Shown here piece after piece: positions 36,704 through 45,339 of a stretch of DNA of 64,000 nucleotides; positions within the stretch are counted from its first letter, which is position 1; the number at the start of each line of letters is the position of its first letter. The stretch is taken from positions 124,001-188,000 of the forward strand of contig NZ_CANNDO010000003.1 in NCBI RefSeq assembly GCF_947503385.1. Reading direction: 5' to 3'. The position numbers and the translations under genes were made by a program. This DNA is from an uncultured Tateyamaria sp. Lineage in GTDB: Bacteria > Pseudomonadota > Alphaproteobacteria > Rhodobacterales > Rhodobacteraceae. The notes under the pieces were generated by a model. That model did not search any database. It was not told the origin of the DNA and saw only the letters and a program-made list of their open reading frames with translations.

Positions 36704-37981
36704 ATGACCCGTAAACTCCTGTCCAGCACTGCTGCTGTGCTGATTGCCAGCGCTGGCGCTGCCTATGCCTGCGACGCTCCTATCAAGGTGGGCGTGCTGC
36801 ATTCGCTGTCCGGCACCATGGCGATCTCGGAAACGACGCTCAAAGACACGATGGAAATGCTGGTCGAACAGCAAAACGAAAAGGGCGGCGTTCTGGGCTG
36901 TGAGCTTGAGGCGGTTGTGGTTGACCCGGCCTCTGACTGGCCGCTTTTTGCTGAAAAAGCACGCGAGTTGCTGACCGTGCACGAGGTCGACGTGATCTTT
37001 GGCAACTGGACATCTGTCAGCCGCAAATCCGTTCTGCCCGTGATCGAGGAACTGAACGGCCTCCTGTTCTATCCTGTGCAATACGAGGGCGAAGAATCGT
37101 CGAAAAACGTGTTCTACACCGGTGCCGCGCCAAACCAGCAGGCCATCCCGGCCACCGACTACTTCCTCGAAGAGCTTGAGGTCGAGAAATTCGCATTGCT
37201 GGGCACGGACTATGTCTATCCCCGCACCACCAACAACATCCTTGAGGCGTACCTGAAAGACAAAGGCATCGCCGAGGAAGACATCTTTGTGAACTACACC
37301 CCCTTCGGGCACTCCGACTGGTCCAAGATTGTGGCTGACGTCGTGGCGTTGGGTGCCGACGGCAAAAAGGTCGGCGTGATCTCCACCATCAACGGTGATG
37401 CAAATGTAGGCTTTTACAAGGAACTGGCTGCCGCCGGTATCAGCGCCGACGACATCCCCGTTGTCGCCTTTTCCGTGGGCGAAGAAGAGCTTGCCGGTCT
37501 CGACACCTCCAACCTTGTCGGTCACCTCGCGGCATGGAACTACTTCCAGTCCGCCGAATCCGACGCCAACGAGGCATGGGTTGAAGCATGGAAAGCTCGC
37601 ATGGGCGAAGACCGCGTAACCAACGACCCGATGGAGGCGCATTACATCGGCTTCAACATGTGGGTGAATGCGGCCACCGAGGCAGGGACAACCGACGTGG
37701 ACGCTGTCCGTACGGCCATGTACGGCCAAGAGTTCCCGAACCTCACAGGTGGGACCGCCGTGATGCTGCCGAACCATCACTTGGCCAAACCCGTCCTGAT
37801 CGGCGAGATTCAGGAAGACGGCCAGTTTGACATCATCTCCCAGACCGTAGAAGTGCCGGGCGACGCCTGGACCGACTTCCTGCCGGAAAGCGCCGTGCTG
37901 AAGTCCGACTGGGCGACACTGGGCTGCGGTATGTACAACACCGAAACCGAGACCTGCGTGCAGATCAAGTCCAACTACTGA
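36704..37981 (+). CDS. urtA: Urea ABC transporter substrate-binding protein
   Basis: Periplasmic urea receptor of the branched-chain amino acid type. The 425-residue precursor has signal peptide MTRKLLSSTAAVLIASAGAAYA, then CDAPIKVGVLHSLSGTMAIS. UrtA-specific segments include FGNWTSVSRKSVLPVIEELN, LLFYPVQYEGEESSKNVFYT and GTDYVYPRTTNNILEAYL. TGAGGA precedes the ATG. First gene of urtABCDE; a hairpin separates it from urtB. About 300 bases upstream hold no gene and probably contain the promoter; no clear sigma-54 site was found. Confidence 0.95.
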   Translation: MTRKLLSSTAAVLIASAGAAYACDAPIKVGVLHSLSGTMAISETTLKDTMEMLVEQQNEKGGVLGCELEAVVVDPASDWPLFAEKARELLTVHEVDVIFGNWTSVSRKSVLPVIEELNGLLFYPVQYEGEESSKNVFYTGAAPNQQAIPATDYFLEELEVEKFALLGTDYVYPRTTNNILEAYLKDKGIAEEDIFVNYTPFGHSDWSKIVADVVALGADGKKVGVISTINGDANVGFYKELAAAGISADDIPVVAFSVGEEELAGLDTSNLVGHLAAWNYFQSAESDANEAWVEAWKARMGEDRVTNDPMEAHYIGFNMWVNAATEAGTTDVDAVRTAMYGQEFPNLTGGTAVMLPNHHLAKPVLIGEIQEDGQFDIISQTVEVPGDAWTDFLPESAVLKSDWATLGCGMYNTETETCVQIKSNY

Positions 37982-37997
37982 TCCGTCGCAAACGACC

Positions 37998-38039
37998 GGC
38001 ACCCGGGGGTCTTATCTCCTCCCTCGGTCCTCGGGTGCC
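37998..38039 (+). promoter_or_regulatory. Intercistronic hairpin between urtA and urtB
   Basis: GGCACCCGGGG (37998-38008) pairs with CCTCGGGTGCC (38029-38039) with one wobble, giving an 11-bp stem over a 20-base loop. No T-run follows, so it is more likely an mRNA stabiliser or partial stop that keeps urtA in excess of the membrane genes than a full terminator. Confidence 0.6.
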
Positions 38040-38068
38040 ACCTTGCCGCTCTCCCAAAGGTCTGACTC

Positions 38069-40024
38069 ATGCTCTGGCTCTGCCGCCTTTTTTTGTTCTG
38101 CGCAGTGGCCGTGATGCCCATGGGCGCAGGCGCGCAACAACTGGACGCGCCAATCCAGCAGCTTTTGCAGACCCATGGCGAGATCATCGCCAAATCTTCC
38201 CGCAAATCCATCGGCCCCGCCATCGACGCGCTTGCCGCCTCCGGCATGGCAGAGGCGCAAGTTGTTCTGCAACGCTGGCAGGACAAGGAAATGTGGTTCA
38301 ACAAAGACACCGCAGTCTTCGTCTTTGCCGAAGAGATTGAGAACAGGCAGCTGCGCCTGTTCGACGTGTCAGACGGGTCCGAGATCGGAACAGCCGAGAA
38401 GAACGCCTACAAACAACTCAAACCCAACTCGGGCATCCGCGGCATGATCGCCGCCGCTCTGGTGCAGTTCCAACTGTCCGACCCGGACCCCAACACGCGC
38501 ACGACAGCACTTGATGCGATCGAACGCGACGCAGAAGCCTCGCACCTCGCCGCCCTGCGTGCCGCCATCGACAGCGAACCCAACATCCAGATCAAGGCCC
38601 GCAAGACCCGGCTGGAACGGCTGCTCACCATCCGCTTCGACGACGATGACGACACCCGCATCGCCGCCATCGTAGGGTTCAAAGGCGACCTTGGCGTCGA
38701 TGTGCGCGCCGCGCTCAACCCGCTGGTGACGACCCGCGTGGAGTACGCCGAAACCGCCCCCAAAGGTGCCGTGATCCTGATCCCCGGCGCGGACACGCTC
38801 GGCGTGGCAGACGCCTATGACCTCATGGTCAGTGCAGGCGATGCGCCTGCGCGCACCGACGCCTCTACCATTCGTCAGACTCTGATCGACAACATCAACG
38901 GCACGACCGTCGCAGGCATCCAGATTGCCACGCTCGACAATGATGCAGCCCGGCTCAAAGCCTACGCCGCCCTCGCCCGGAACGGTGCCGCTGATCCTCT
39001 GGTGACAGATGAGACGGTCCGCGCGGCCCTCGGTGCCGTTACCTTCTTTGAGGTGTTCATCGGTGCTCCACCCCGCGTCGCGACCGCAGCCCAGGCTGCT
39101 CTCGACGACATTGAAGCCGCCGTGGCCTTCAACCAGACTGCGGACCTCGCACTTGATGCGCTCAGCCTCGCCTCGATCTACTTTCTGGCCGCCATCGGCC
39201 TTGCCATCACCTTCGGCGTGATGGGCGTGATCAATATGGCCCATGGCGAGTTCATCATGATGGGCGCCTACACCGGCTACGTGGTCCAGCTTTTTATCCC
39301 CGACTACACGCTCTCGATCCTTGTGGCCCTGCCGCTGGCTTTTGCTGTTACGTTCGGCGCAGGCGTTGCCATGGAACGTCTGGTGATCCGCTGGCTCTAC
39401 CATCGCCCGCTGGAAACGCTGCTGGCCACCTTCGGAATCTCCATCGCACTGCAACAATTGGCCAAAAACATCTTCGGCACGCAGGCCCGCCCCCTGACCG
39501 CACCCGGCTGGCTCGACGGGTCATGGGTCATCAACGACATCGTCTCGATCAGCTACATCCGCATCGCAATCTTCGTGCTGGCGCTGACATTCCTTGCGCT
39601 GTTCCTGTTTGTCATGAACCGCACGCGGCTGGGGCTCGAAGTGCGCGCCGTCACCCAAAACCCGCGCATGGCCGCCTCCATGGGCATCAACCCCGACCGC
39701 ATCAATATGCTCACCTTCGGCTTCGGCTCTGGCATCGCGGGCATCGCAGGCGTGGCGATCGGCCTTTACGCCAAGGTCACCTCCGAAATGGGCGCGGACT
39801 ATATCGTCCAATCCTTCATGACCGTGGTCGTGGGCGGCGTGGGCAATATCTGGGGCACCCTGCTGGGTGCCACTATGGTCGGGACGCTGCAAAAGGGGAT
39901 CGAATTCCTTAACCCGTCCAACACGCTTGCTGCTCAAACCTACATGATCCTCTTTATCATCCTCTTCATTCAGTTCCGGCCCAAGGGCATCATCGCCCTC
40001 AAGGGCCGCGCGGCCGAGGCATAA
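38069..40024 (+). CDS. urtB: Urea ABC transporter permease UrtB
   Basis: Inner-membrane permease of the urea importer. The 651-residue product has a signal-like start (LWLCRLFLFCAVAVMPMGAGA), a long helical periplasmic region to about residue 350 (repeating Ala/Asp/Arg-rich helices such as TTALDAIERDAEASHLAALR), then the LivH-like permease (IYFLAAIGLAITFGVMGVIN, MAHGEFIMMGAYTGYV, RPLETLLATFGISIALQQLA, ADYIVQSFMTVVVGGVGNIW). The N-terminal extension occurs in many UrtB proteins; its role is not known. Confidence 0.94.
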   Translation: MLWLCRLFLFCAVAVMPMGAGAQQLDAPIQQLLQTHGEIIAKSSRKSIGPAIDALAASGMAEAQVVLQRWQDKEMWFNKDTAVFVFAEEIENRQLRLFDVSDGSEIGTAEKNAYKQLKPNSGIRGMIAAALVQFQLSDPDPNTRTTALDAIERDAEASHLAALRAAIDSEPNIQIKARKTRLERLLTIRFDDDDDTRIAAIVGFKGDLGVDVRAALNPLVTTRVEYAETAPKGAVILIPGADTLGVADAYDLMVSAGDAPARTDASTIRQTLIDNINGTTVAGIQIATLDNDAARLKAYAALARNGAADPLVTDETVRAALGAVTFFEVFIGAPPRVATAAQAALDDIEAAVAFNQTADLALDALSLASIYFLAAIGLAITFGVMGVINMAHGEFIMMGAYTGYVVQLFIPDYTLSILVALPLAFAVTFGAGVAMERLVIRWLYHRPLETLLATFGISIALQQLAKNIFGTQARPLTAPGWLDGSWVINDIVSISYIRIAIFVLALTFLALFLFVMNRTRLGLEVRAVTQNPRMAASMGINPDRINMLTFGFGSGIAGIAGVAIGLYAKVTSEMGADYIVQSFMTVVVGGVGNIWGTLLGATMVGTLQKGIEFLNPSNTLAAQTYMILFIILFIQFRPKGIIALKGRAAEA

Positions 40025-40027
40025 CCC

Positions 40028-41344
40028 ATGACCGACACCGCCCCTTCTTCTCTTTCCAAATACTCCGGGGGTGCGGGGGCAGAGCCCCCGCGTTTGGCGA
40101 CGCCGTCAGGCGGCGCAAAACCTCTCGTCCAACGCCACCCATCCGTGCTGATCTTTATCGGCTGCCTCGCGCTCTTCACACTTGGCATCACGATCCTTGC
40201 CGAAGGGTTTGGCATCGGCGTAATCTCCACCAGCTTCGTCAAAACGCTGGGCAAAACGCTGTGCCTCTGTCTCGTCGCCCTCGCCATGGATCTGGTCTGG
40301 GGTTACACCGGCATCCTGTCGCTCGGTCACATGGCGTTCTTTGGCATCGGCGGCTACGCCATCGGCATGTGGCTGATGTATGCCCGCACCGAACTTATCG
40401 TGGTTGAAAGCCTTGCTCAGGCCCCGCTGCCACCAACGCCACAGGAAATCTCCGATGGGATCGCCGCGCAGATTTTCGGTGTGGTCGGCGCATCCGAGTT
40501 TCCCCCGATCTGGGCCGTCGCCCACTCGCTGCCGCTGCAACTGGCCGCCGTTGTGCTTGTCCCCGGCCTCATCGCGCTTGTCTTTGGCTGGCTTGCCTTT
40601 CGCAGCCGGGTCACAGGCGTGTATCTGTCGATCCTCACGCAGGCCATGACGCTCGCCCTCGCGCTTTACCTGTTCCAGAATGACAGCGGTCTAAGGGGCA
40701 ATAACGGCCTTTCGGGCCTGCAAAACCTCCCCGGCCTTGGTGACGTACCGCAATCCACCGTGTCCATGTGGTTCCTCTGGGCCTCGGCTGCCGCCCTCGG
40801 CCTTGGCTACCTCTTTTGCGCGTGGATCGTTTCGGGCAAGTTCGGCTCGGTCCTGCGCGCCATACGCGATGACGAGGCGCGGGTGCGGTTCCTCGGCTAC
40901 TCGGTGGAGGCGTACAAGCTCTTCATCTTCACCGTCACGGCAGTGATTGCCGGTATCGCAGGCGCGCTCTACTACCCGCAGGCCGGCATCATCAACCCCG
41001 CCGAAATTGCCCCTATCGCCTCCATCTACCTCGCTGTCTGGGTCGCCATCGGCGGGCGCGGCAGGCTCTATGGGGCGGTGATCGGGGCCGCTTTCGTATC
41101 GCTGTTGTCCACATGGTTCACCGGCGGTCAGGCCCCGGATATCAACCTCGGGCCCTACACGATCCAATGGGTCGACTGGTGGACGATCCTGCTGGGCCTC
41201 AGTTTTGTCGCCGTCACCCTCTTTGCCCCCAAGGGCATCGGCGGTCTCATCGTCATCATTGAACGCCGCACCACGCCCAATCGCCACGGCGCGGACCTTG
41301 GCCCCGACCCAGGTGCCCTGCGCGAGAAGGAGGCCGAGACATGA
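40028..41344 (+). CDS. urtC: Urea ABC transporter permease UrtC
   Basis: LivM-like second permease of the urea importer, 438 residues. Core motifs: LALAMDLVWGYTGILSLGHM, AFFGIGGYAIGMWLMYARTE, NNGLSGLQNLPGLG, RFLGYSVEAYKLFIFTVTAV. The first 35 residues form a polar tail, and residues 7-21 (SSLSKYSGGAGAEPP) are encoded by a family-2 repeat; the same GAEPP is found in XdhA. The ATG 3 bases after the urtB stop is the only good start before the core. The stop overlaps urtD (ATGA). Confidence 0.94.
   Translation: MTDTAPSSLSKYSGGAGAEPPRLATPSGGAKPLVQRHPSVLIFIGCLALFTLGITILAEGFGIGVISTSFVKTLGKTLCLCLVALAMDLVWGYTGILSLGHMAFFGIGGYAIGMWLMYARTELIVVESLAQAPLPPTPQEISDGIAAQIFGVVGASEFPPIWAVAHSLPLQLAAVVLVPGLIALVFGWLAFRSRVTGVYLSILTQAMTLALALYLFQNDSGLRGNNGLSGLQNLPGLGDVPQSTVSMWFLWASAAALGLGYLFCAWIVSGKFGSVLRAIRDDEARVRFLGYSVEAYKLFIFTVTAVIAGIAGALYYPQAGIINPAEIAPIASIYLAVWVAIGGRGRLYGAVIGAAFVSLLSTWFTGGQAPDINLGPYTIQWVDWWTILLGLSFVAVTLFAPKGIGGLIVIIERRTTPNRHGADLGPDPGALREKEAET
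40044..40091 (+). repeat. Family-2 dispersed repeat inside urtC
   Basis: CTTCTTCTCTTTCCAAATAC, TCCGGGGGT, then GCGGGGGCAGAGCCCCCGC (40073-40091) as a perfect hairpin with loop AGA. It encodes the N-terminal tail of UrtC and is followed by a second imperfect hairpin (about 40098-40116). Confidence 0.8.
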
Positions 41345-42081
41345 GCACTCTTCTCGAGGTTTCCGGCGTCTCTGTCTCATTCGACGGCTTCCGCGCCATA
41401 AACAATCTGAGCTTTCAGATCGGGCAAGCAGAGATGCGCGCCGTGATCGGACCCAATGGTGCCGGAAAGACAACTTTCATGGACATCATCACCGGCAAGA
41501 CCAAGCCTGACGCGGGCCGCGTGCTTTGGGGTGACAAATCCCAGTCCCTGCTCGCTATGTCCGAAAGCCAGATTGCCCAAGCCGGTGTTGGCCGCAAATT
41601 CCAGCGCCCCACAGTGTTCGAAGACCAGAGCGTGGCCGACAACCTCATGCTCGCGCTGCGCAAAAACCGCAGCCCCCTGTCGGTCCTGCGCTTTAGGGCA
41701 AGCGCACAGGATCACGGCAAAGTGGCCGAGATCGCGCAGGAAATCGGACTTGAGGCCGCCCTGCACCGCAAGGCAGGTGAACTCAGCCACGGGCAGAAAC
41801 AATGGCTCGAGATTGGGATGCTGCTGGCACAGGACCCGCAACTGTTGCTCGTGGACGAACCTGCCGCCGGAATGACGCCTGCCGAACGCGAACACACCAC
41901 AGCTCTGCTTGTTGAGGCGGCCAAGACCCGCGCCGTGGTGGTTGTCGAACATGACATGGAATTCGTCCGACGGCTCGATTGCAAGGTCACCGTCCTGCAC
42001 GAAGGGTCGGTGCTGGCCGAAGGCACGCTTGATCGCGTCACATCGGACGAGAAAGTCATTGAGGTGTATCTTGGCCGCTGA
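41341..42081 (+). CDS. urtD: Urea ABC transporter ATP-binding protein UrtD
   Basis: LivG-like ATPase, 246 residues. Walker A GPNGAGKTT (residues 37-45), UrtD-typical QAGVGRKFQRPTVFEDQSVA, signature LSHGQKQWLEIGM and Walker B LLLVDEPAAGMTP. It overlaps urtC by four bases and urtE by eleven. Confidence 0.95.
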   Translation: MSTLLEVSGVSVSFDGFRAINNLSFQIGQAEMRAVIGPNGAGKTTFMDIITGKTKPDAGRVLWGDKSQSLLAMSESQIAQAGVGRKFQRPTVFEDQSVADNLMLALRKNRSPLSVLRFRASAQDHGKVAEIAQEIGLEAALHRKAGELSHGQKQWLEIGMLLAQDPQLLLVDEPAAGMTPAEREHTTALLVEAAKTRAVVVVEHDMEFVRRLDCKVTVLHEGSVLAEGTLDRVTSDEKVIEVYLGR

Positions 42082-42778
42082 CCTCCTCCATCTCGAAAAT
42101 CTCACGCTGCACTATGGGGGCAGCCAAATCCTGAACGGTGTAGACATGACCGCTGCGGTGGGTGAGGTGACATGCGTCATGGGCACGAACGGCGTGGGCA
42201 AGACATCGCTGCTCAAGGCCATCTCGGGCACGCATCCCCGGTCAGGCGGCAGCTACACGCTCGACGGTGAGGATATCGGCAAAACCTCCGCCCACGCGCT
42301 TGCCCAGAAAGGCGTGGCCTATGTCCCGCAGGGGCGGGAGATTTTCCCCTTCCTCACCGTGCGCGAAAACCTCGAGACGGGCTTTGCCTGTCTGCCCCGC
42401 GACCAGCATCACTTGCCGGATGAGATCTTTGATCTGTTCCCGATCCTCAAGGATTTCCTCAGCCGCCGGGGTGGCGATCTGTCCGGCGGGCAGCAACAGC
42501 AACTGGCCATCGCCCGCGCGTTGATCACGCGGCCCAAACTCTTGCTGCTTGACGAGCCGACAGAAGGCATTCAGCCAAACATCATCAAACAGATCGGAGA
42601 AGTGATCGGCCAACTGCGCACACGCGGCGACATGGCCATCGTGCTGGTCGAACAGTTCTTTGACTTTGCCTTTGACCTCGGGGATCGGTTCCTTGTCCTC
42701 GAACGCGGCGCCGAGAAACTCAGCGGGCGGGCGGGCGACATTGAACGCGACAGGCTGCACGCCGCCGTCTCTGTCTGA
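42071..42778 (+). CDS. urtE: Urea ABC transporter ATP-binding protein UrtE
   Basis: LivF-like ATPase, 235 residues. Walker A GTNGVGKTS (38-46), GVAYVPQGREIFPFLTVREN, signature LSGGQQQQLAIARAL, Walker B LLLLDEPTEGIQP. No ATG or GTG precedes the conserved LLHLENLTLHYGGSQIL, so the start is taken as TTG at 42071, ten bases after a GAGGTG ribosome-binding site inside urtD. A 8-bp hairpin lies 24 bases past the stop. Confidence 0.93.
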   Translation: MAADLLHLENLTLHYGGSQILNGVDMTAAVGEVTCVMGTNGVGKTSLLKAISGTHPRSGGSYTLDGEDIGKTSAHALAQKGVAYVPQGREIFPFLTVRENLETGFACLPRDQHHLPDEIFDLFPILKDFLSRRGGDLSGGQQQQLAIARALITRPKLLLLDEPTEGIQPNIIKQIGEVIGQLRTRGDMAIVLVEQFFDFAFDLGDRFLVLERGAEKLSGRAGDIERDRLHAAVSV

Positions 42779-42801
42779 TCGCAATTGGACAAACGCGCCC
42801 C

Positions 42802-42823
42802 CGCGTGAGACAAAACTCACGCG
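42802..42823 (+). terminator. Hairpin after urtE
   Basis: CGCGTGAG, loop ACAAAA, CTCACGCG: perfect 8-bp stem. No T-run follows. Probably the 3' end of the urt transcript. Confidence 0.45.
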
Positions 42824-42882
42824 CATCCGCGCCACTGGTTTCCTCAAACAGAAGTCCGTACGCGGCACCACAGGTCCAAGCC

Positions 42883-43641
42883 ATGACCCCATTCGGCTTA
42901 CAACTCTACTCGGCACGCAACGTGCCCACCCTCTCCGCCTTTCTCACTGATCTGGCCGCCATGGGATACGCCCATGTCGAAGGGTTCGGCGGGGCCTATT
43001 CCGACCCGCAAGCGGTCCGCGCCACGCTGGACGAGGCTGGCCTGACCATGCCGTTAGGGCATTTCGGCCTTGCCGATCTGCGCAGGGATTTCGACGGCTG
43101 CGCGGATGTGGCCCGCACCTTGGGCGTCAAGACGATAATCGCGCCCTATCTCGATGCAACCAAACGGCCTGACGACAGGACCGGTTACGCCGCGCTGGCC
43201 CGCGAACTGGGCGCGCTGCACCGGCGCTGTGCTGATGCGGGGTTTGGCTTTGCGTGGCACAACCACGACTTTGAATTTGTCCCACTGCGCGACGGCAGCA
43301 CCGGCATGGACGTCATCCTTTCTGATGCGCCGGACATGGCATGGGAGGCGGATATCGCATGGATCATTCGCGGTGGTGCGGACCCGGCGGCGTGGATCGG
43401 CAAATACGGCAGTCGCATGACAGCGGTCCACGTCAAGGACATCGCGCCCAAAGGCGAAAACGCTGATCAGGATGGCTGGTCCGGTTTGGGTGACGGCACC
43501 GTGGACTGGCCCGCGTTGATCGCGGCGATCAAGGCCGAGGCAGGCGACGTGCTGTGGATTGCCGAACATGACAATCCGCGTGACCCCCACGTCTTTGCAG
43601 AGCAGGCGATTGCGACATTCAACGGCTGGATGGCAGGCTGA
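42883..43641 (+). CDS. Sugar phosphate isomerase/epimerase (TIM barrel)
   Basis: A 252-residue xylose-isomerase-like barrel protein. FGLQLYSARNVPTLSAFLTD is the characteristic N-terminus; metal-binding His/Glu/Asp positions are suggested by FAWHNHDFEFVP, DIAWIIRGGADP, HVKDIAP and LWIAEHDNP. Such proteins isomerise or epimerise sugars or act on inositol derivatives; the substrate is not known. The ATG at 42883 is used since the open frame upstream overlaps the hairpin after urtE. It converges with the MarR gene. Confidence 0.83.
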   Translation: MTPFGLQLYSARNVPTLSAFLTDLAAMGYAHVEGFGGAYSDPQAVRATLDEAGLTMPLGHFGLADLRRDFDGCADVARTLGVKTIIAPYLDATKRPDDRTGYAALARELGALHRRCADAGFGFAWHNHDFEFVPLRDGSTGMDVILSDAPDMAWEADIAWIIRGGADPAAWIGKYGSRMTAVHVKDIAPKGENADQDGWSGLGDGTVDWPALIAAIKAEAGDVLWIAEHDNPRDPHVFAEQAIATFNGWMAG

Positions 43642-43660
43642 GCCGTAGCACGCGCCAGCG

Positions 43661-44140
43661 CTATTTCAGATCATCAAGGCTAAGGCGCGGCGGCTTTGCC
43701 GCGTCCACATTGCCGCGCGCCTGTTGCATGAACTGCACGGCCTGCTCTACCGCATCAGCATCAAGCCCCAAATCCTCAAATCCCTGCATCACCACCGCAT
43801 GGGCCCGCGCCAGAACCGCGCGACCGGTGTCTGCAATGGCAAGCACCACGCGGCGCTCGTCTTCTTCGGCGCGCTGCCGGGTGATGAGGTCGAACGACGC
43901 CATCTTTTTCAACAGCGGCGACAGCGTGTTCGGCTCCACCGCCGCCCGCGCGGACAGTTCCGACACGGTCATGGGCCCGGCTTCGTTCAACGCGGTCAGG
44001 ATGACGAATTTCGGGTAGGTTAGCCCCGTCTCACCAAACGCCGCCTGATAGTACCGGCCAAACGCACGGTTCAGCGCATAGGCATTAAAGCACAGCAGGC
44101 TTGTGAGATGAGCGATGTCTTTTGCGTCTTTCATAGCCAT
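43661..44140 (-). CDS. MarR-family regulator, OhrR-like
   Basis: A 159-residue winged-helix repressor. The OhrR pattern is clear: SLLCFNAYALNRAFGRYYQA with Cys17 in the position of the peroxide-sensing cysteine of OhrR, TGLTYPKFVILTALNEAGPM, and helix-turn-helix MTVSELSARAAVEPNTLSPL. Only this one cysteine is visible, so it would be a one-Cys type sensor. It is divergent from an exported metallo-hydrolase gene, with a palindrome between them, the normal arrangement for a local repressor and its target. Confidence 0.88.
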   Translation of the reverse strand: MAMKDAKDIAHLTSLLCFNAYALNRAFGRYYQAAFGETGLTYPKFVILTALNEAGPMTVSELSARAAVEPNTLSPLLKKMASFDLITRQRAEEDERRVVLAIADTGRAVLARAHAVVMQGFEDLGLDADAVEQAVQFMQQARGNVDAAKPPRLSLDDLK

Positions 44141-44200
44141 CGGACGCTAAAGACTTATGTCAGCCTTGGAAAGGCTTGACTTCTGTATATTCGTGCTGGA

Positions 44201-44220
44201 TTAGTTCGTATACGAATTAA
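44201..44220. promoter_or_regulatory. Probable MarR/OhrR operator
   Basis: TTAGTTCGTATACGAATTAA is a near-perfect palindrome: the central TTCGTATACGAA is exact and one flanking pair (G/T) mismatches. It lies 17-36 bases before the metallo-hydrolase ATG and downstream of a TTGACT hexamer (44176-44181), so bound repressor would cover the start of transcription. Confidence 0.65.
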
Positions 44221-44236
44221 ATATAGGAGAGATCAT

Positions 44237-45199
44237 ATGCCCATGTTCACCCGCCGCGCCTTTGGCGCAGGTCTGCTTGCCGCGCCCGCGATCACTACCC
44301 TGTCTGCCGGGGCAACGCTGGCGGCCGCCCACGCCACGCCCAAGGCCGCACCGGCCATGTTCGACGCCCCTTTGGGCGCGTACCGCATCACGGCCCTGTT
44401 TGATGGCATGGCGGGTCTGGCCAAGGGATTCTTCTCCGGACCGGATCAAGGCGAGATTGACGCGGCCCTTGCCGCAGGTGGCATCACCGGCGACGCGCTG
44501 CCTGCCCCGGTCACCGCATTCCTGCTGCAATCGGACGACCGCACAATTCTGATCGACGCGGGCATGGGCGCGGTGGATATTCTTGGGCCGGGCTTTGGCC
44601 GCACCTTTGACGCGCTGGCGGCACTGGGCATTACCACCGACGACGTGGACACCATCATCGTCACCCACGCGCACCCCGACCACATTGGCGGGATGATCGG
44701 CGGTGACGGCGCGATTTTCGCCAACGCCGAAGTGATCATCTCCGAGGTCGAGTTCGGCTTTTGGGGGGATGCAGGTATGATGGCGCAGGCGCCGGAGGAG
44801 GCCCAAGGCCTGTTCCAGATCGCGCAAACCATGTACGCGTCCTATGCCGATCGCGTCCGTCCCGTGGCCGATGGGACAGAGGTCGCGCCGGGCATCACGA
44901 TGCAACTGGTCCCCGGTCACACCCCCGGCCACGCAGCGCTGTCCATCGACGGTGGCGACCAGCAACTGATGATGATTGCGGATACAATCCACAATTCGGT
45001 GCTGCACCTCGCTCTGCCTGACACCCGCTTTGGCTTTGACGTGGATTCGGCGCAGGCCGCAGCCTCGCGGCGGGCACTGCTCGACCAGATATCGGCGGAC
45101 AAAATGCTGGTGGCGGGCAGCCACCTGCCCTTCCCCGGCTTTGGCCGCGTCGTCACCTCGGGGGACGCCTATGCCTATGTCCCCGCCAGCTGGATGTGA
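44237..45199 (+). CDS. Tat-exported MBL-fold metallo-hydrolase
   Basis: A 320-residue hydrolase with a Tat signal: FTRRAFGAGLLAAPAITTLS has the twin Arg and a hydrophobic core. The metal site is seen in IIVTHAHPDHIGGM (HxHxDH), VPGHTPGHAALS and the final GSHLPFP. Export as a folded metal protein fits Tat. Control by the divergent OhrR-like regulator is inferred; substrates may be oxidised or lactone compounds. AGGAGA precedes the ATG. A terminator follows. Confidence 0.9.
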   Translation: MPMFTRRAFGAGLLAAPAITTLSAGATLAAAHATPKAAPAMFDAPLGAYRITALFDGMAGLAKGFFSGPDQGEIDAALAAGGITGDALPAPVTAFLLQSDDRTILIDAGMGAVDILGPGFGRTFDALAALGITTDDVDTIIVTHAHPDHIGGMIGGDGAIFANAEVIISEVEFGFWGDAGMMAQAPEEAQGLFQIAQTMYASYADRVRPVADGTEVAPGITMQLVPGHTPGHAALSIDGGDQQLMMIADTIHNSVLHLALPDTRFGFDVDSAQAAASRRALLDQISADKMLVAGSHLPFPGFGRVVTSGDAYAYVPASWM

Positions 45200-45206
45200 C
45201 AACAAT

Positions 45207-45237
45207 GGGGCCGCCGGTCTCGTACCGGTGGCCCTTT
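45207..45237 (+). terminator. Terminator after the metallo-hydrolase gene
   Basis: GGGCCGCCGGT, loop CTCGT, ACCGGTGGCCC gives an 11-bp stem with one wobble, followed by TTT. It starts 8 bases past the stop codon. Confidence 0.65.
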
Positions 45238-45339
45238 GCAATTGCGCAACCCGGTTTGCGCACGGTCTGATACGTCATCTGCTTGCCATGAACAGCTGCG
45301 ATGGCGCTAATGCAGCAGCAGACCATCAGGACCCGTCCC

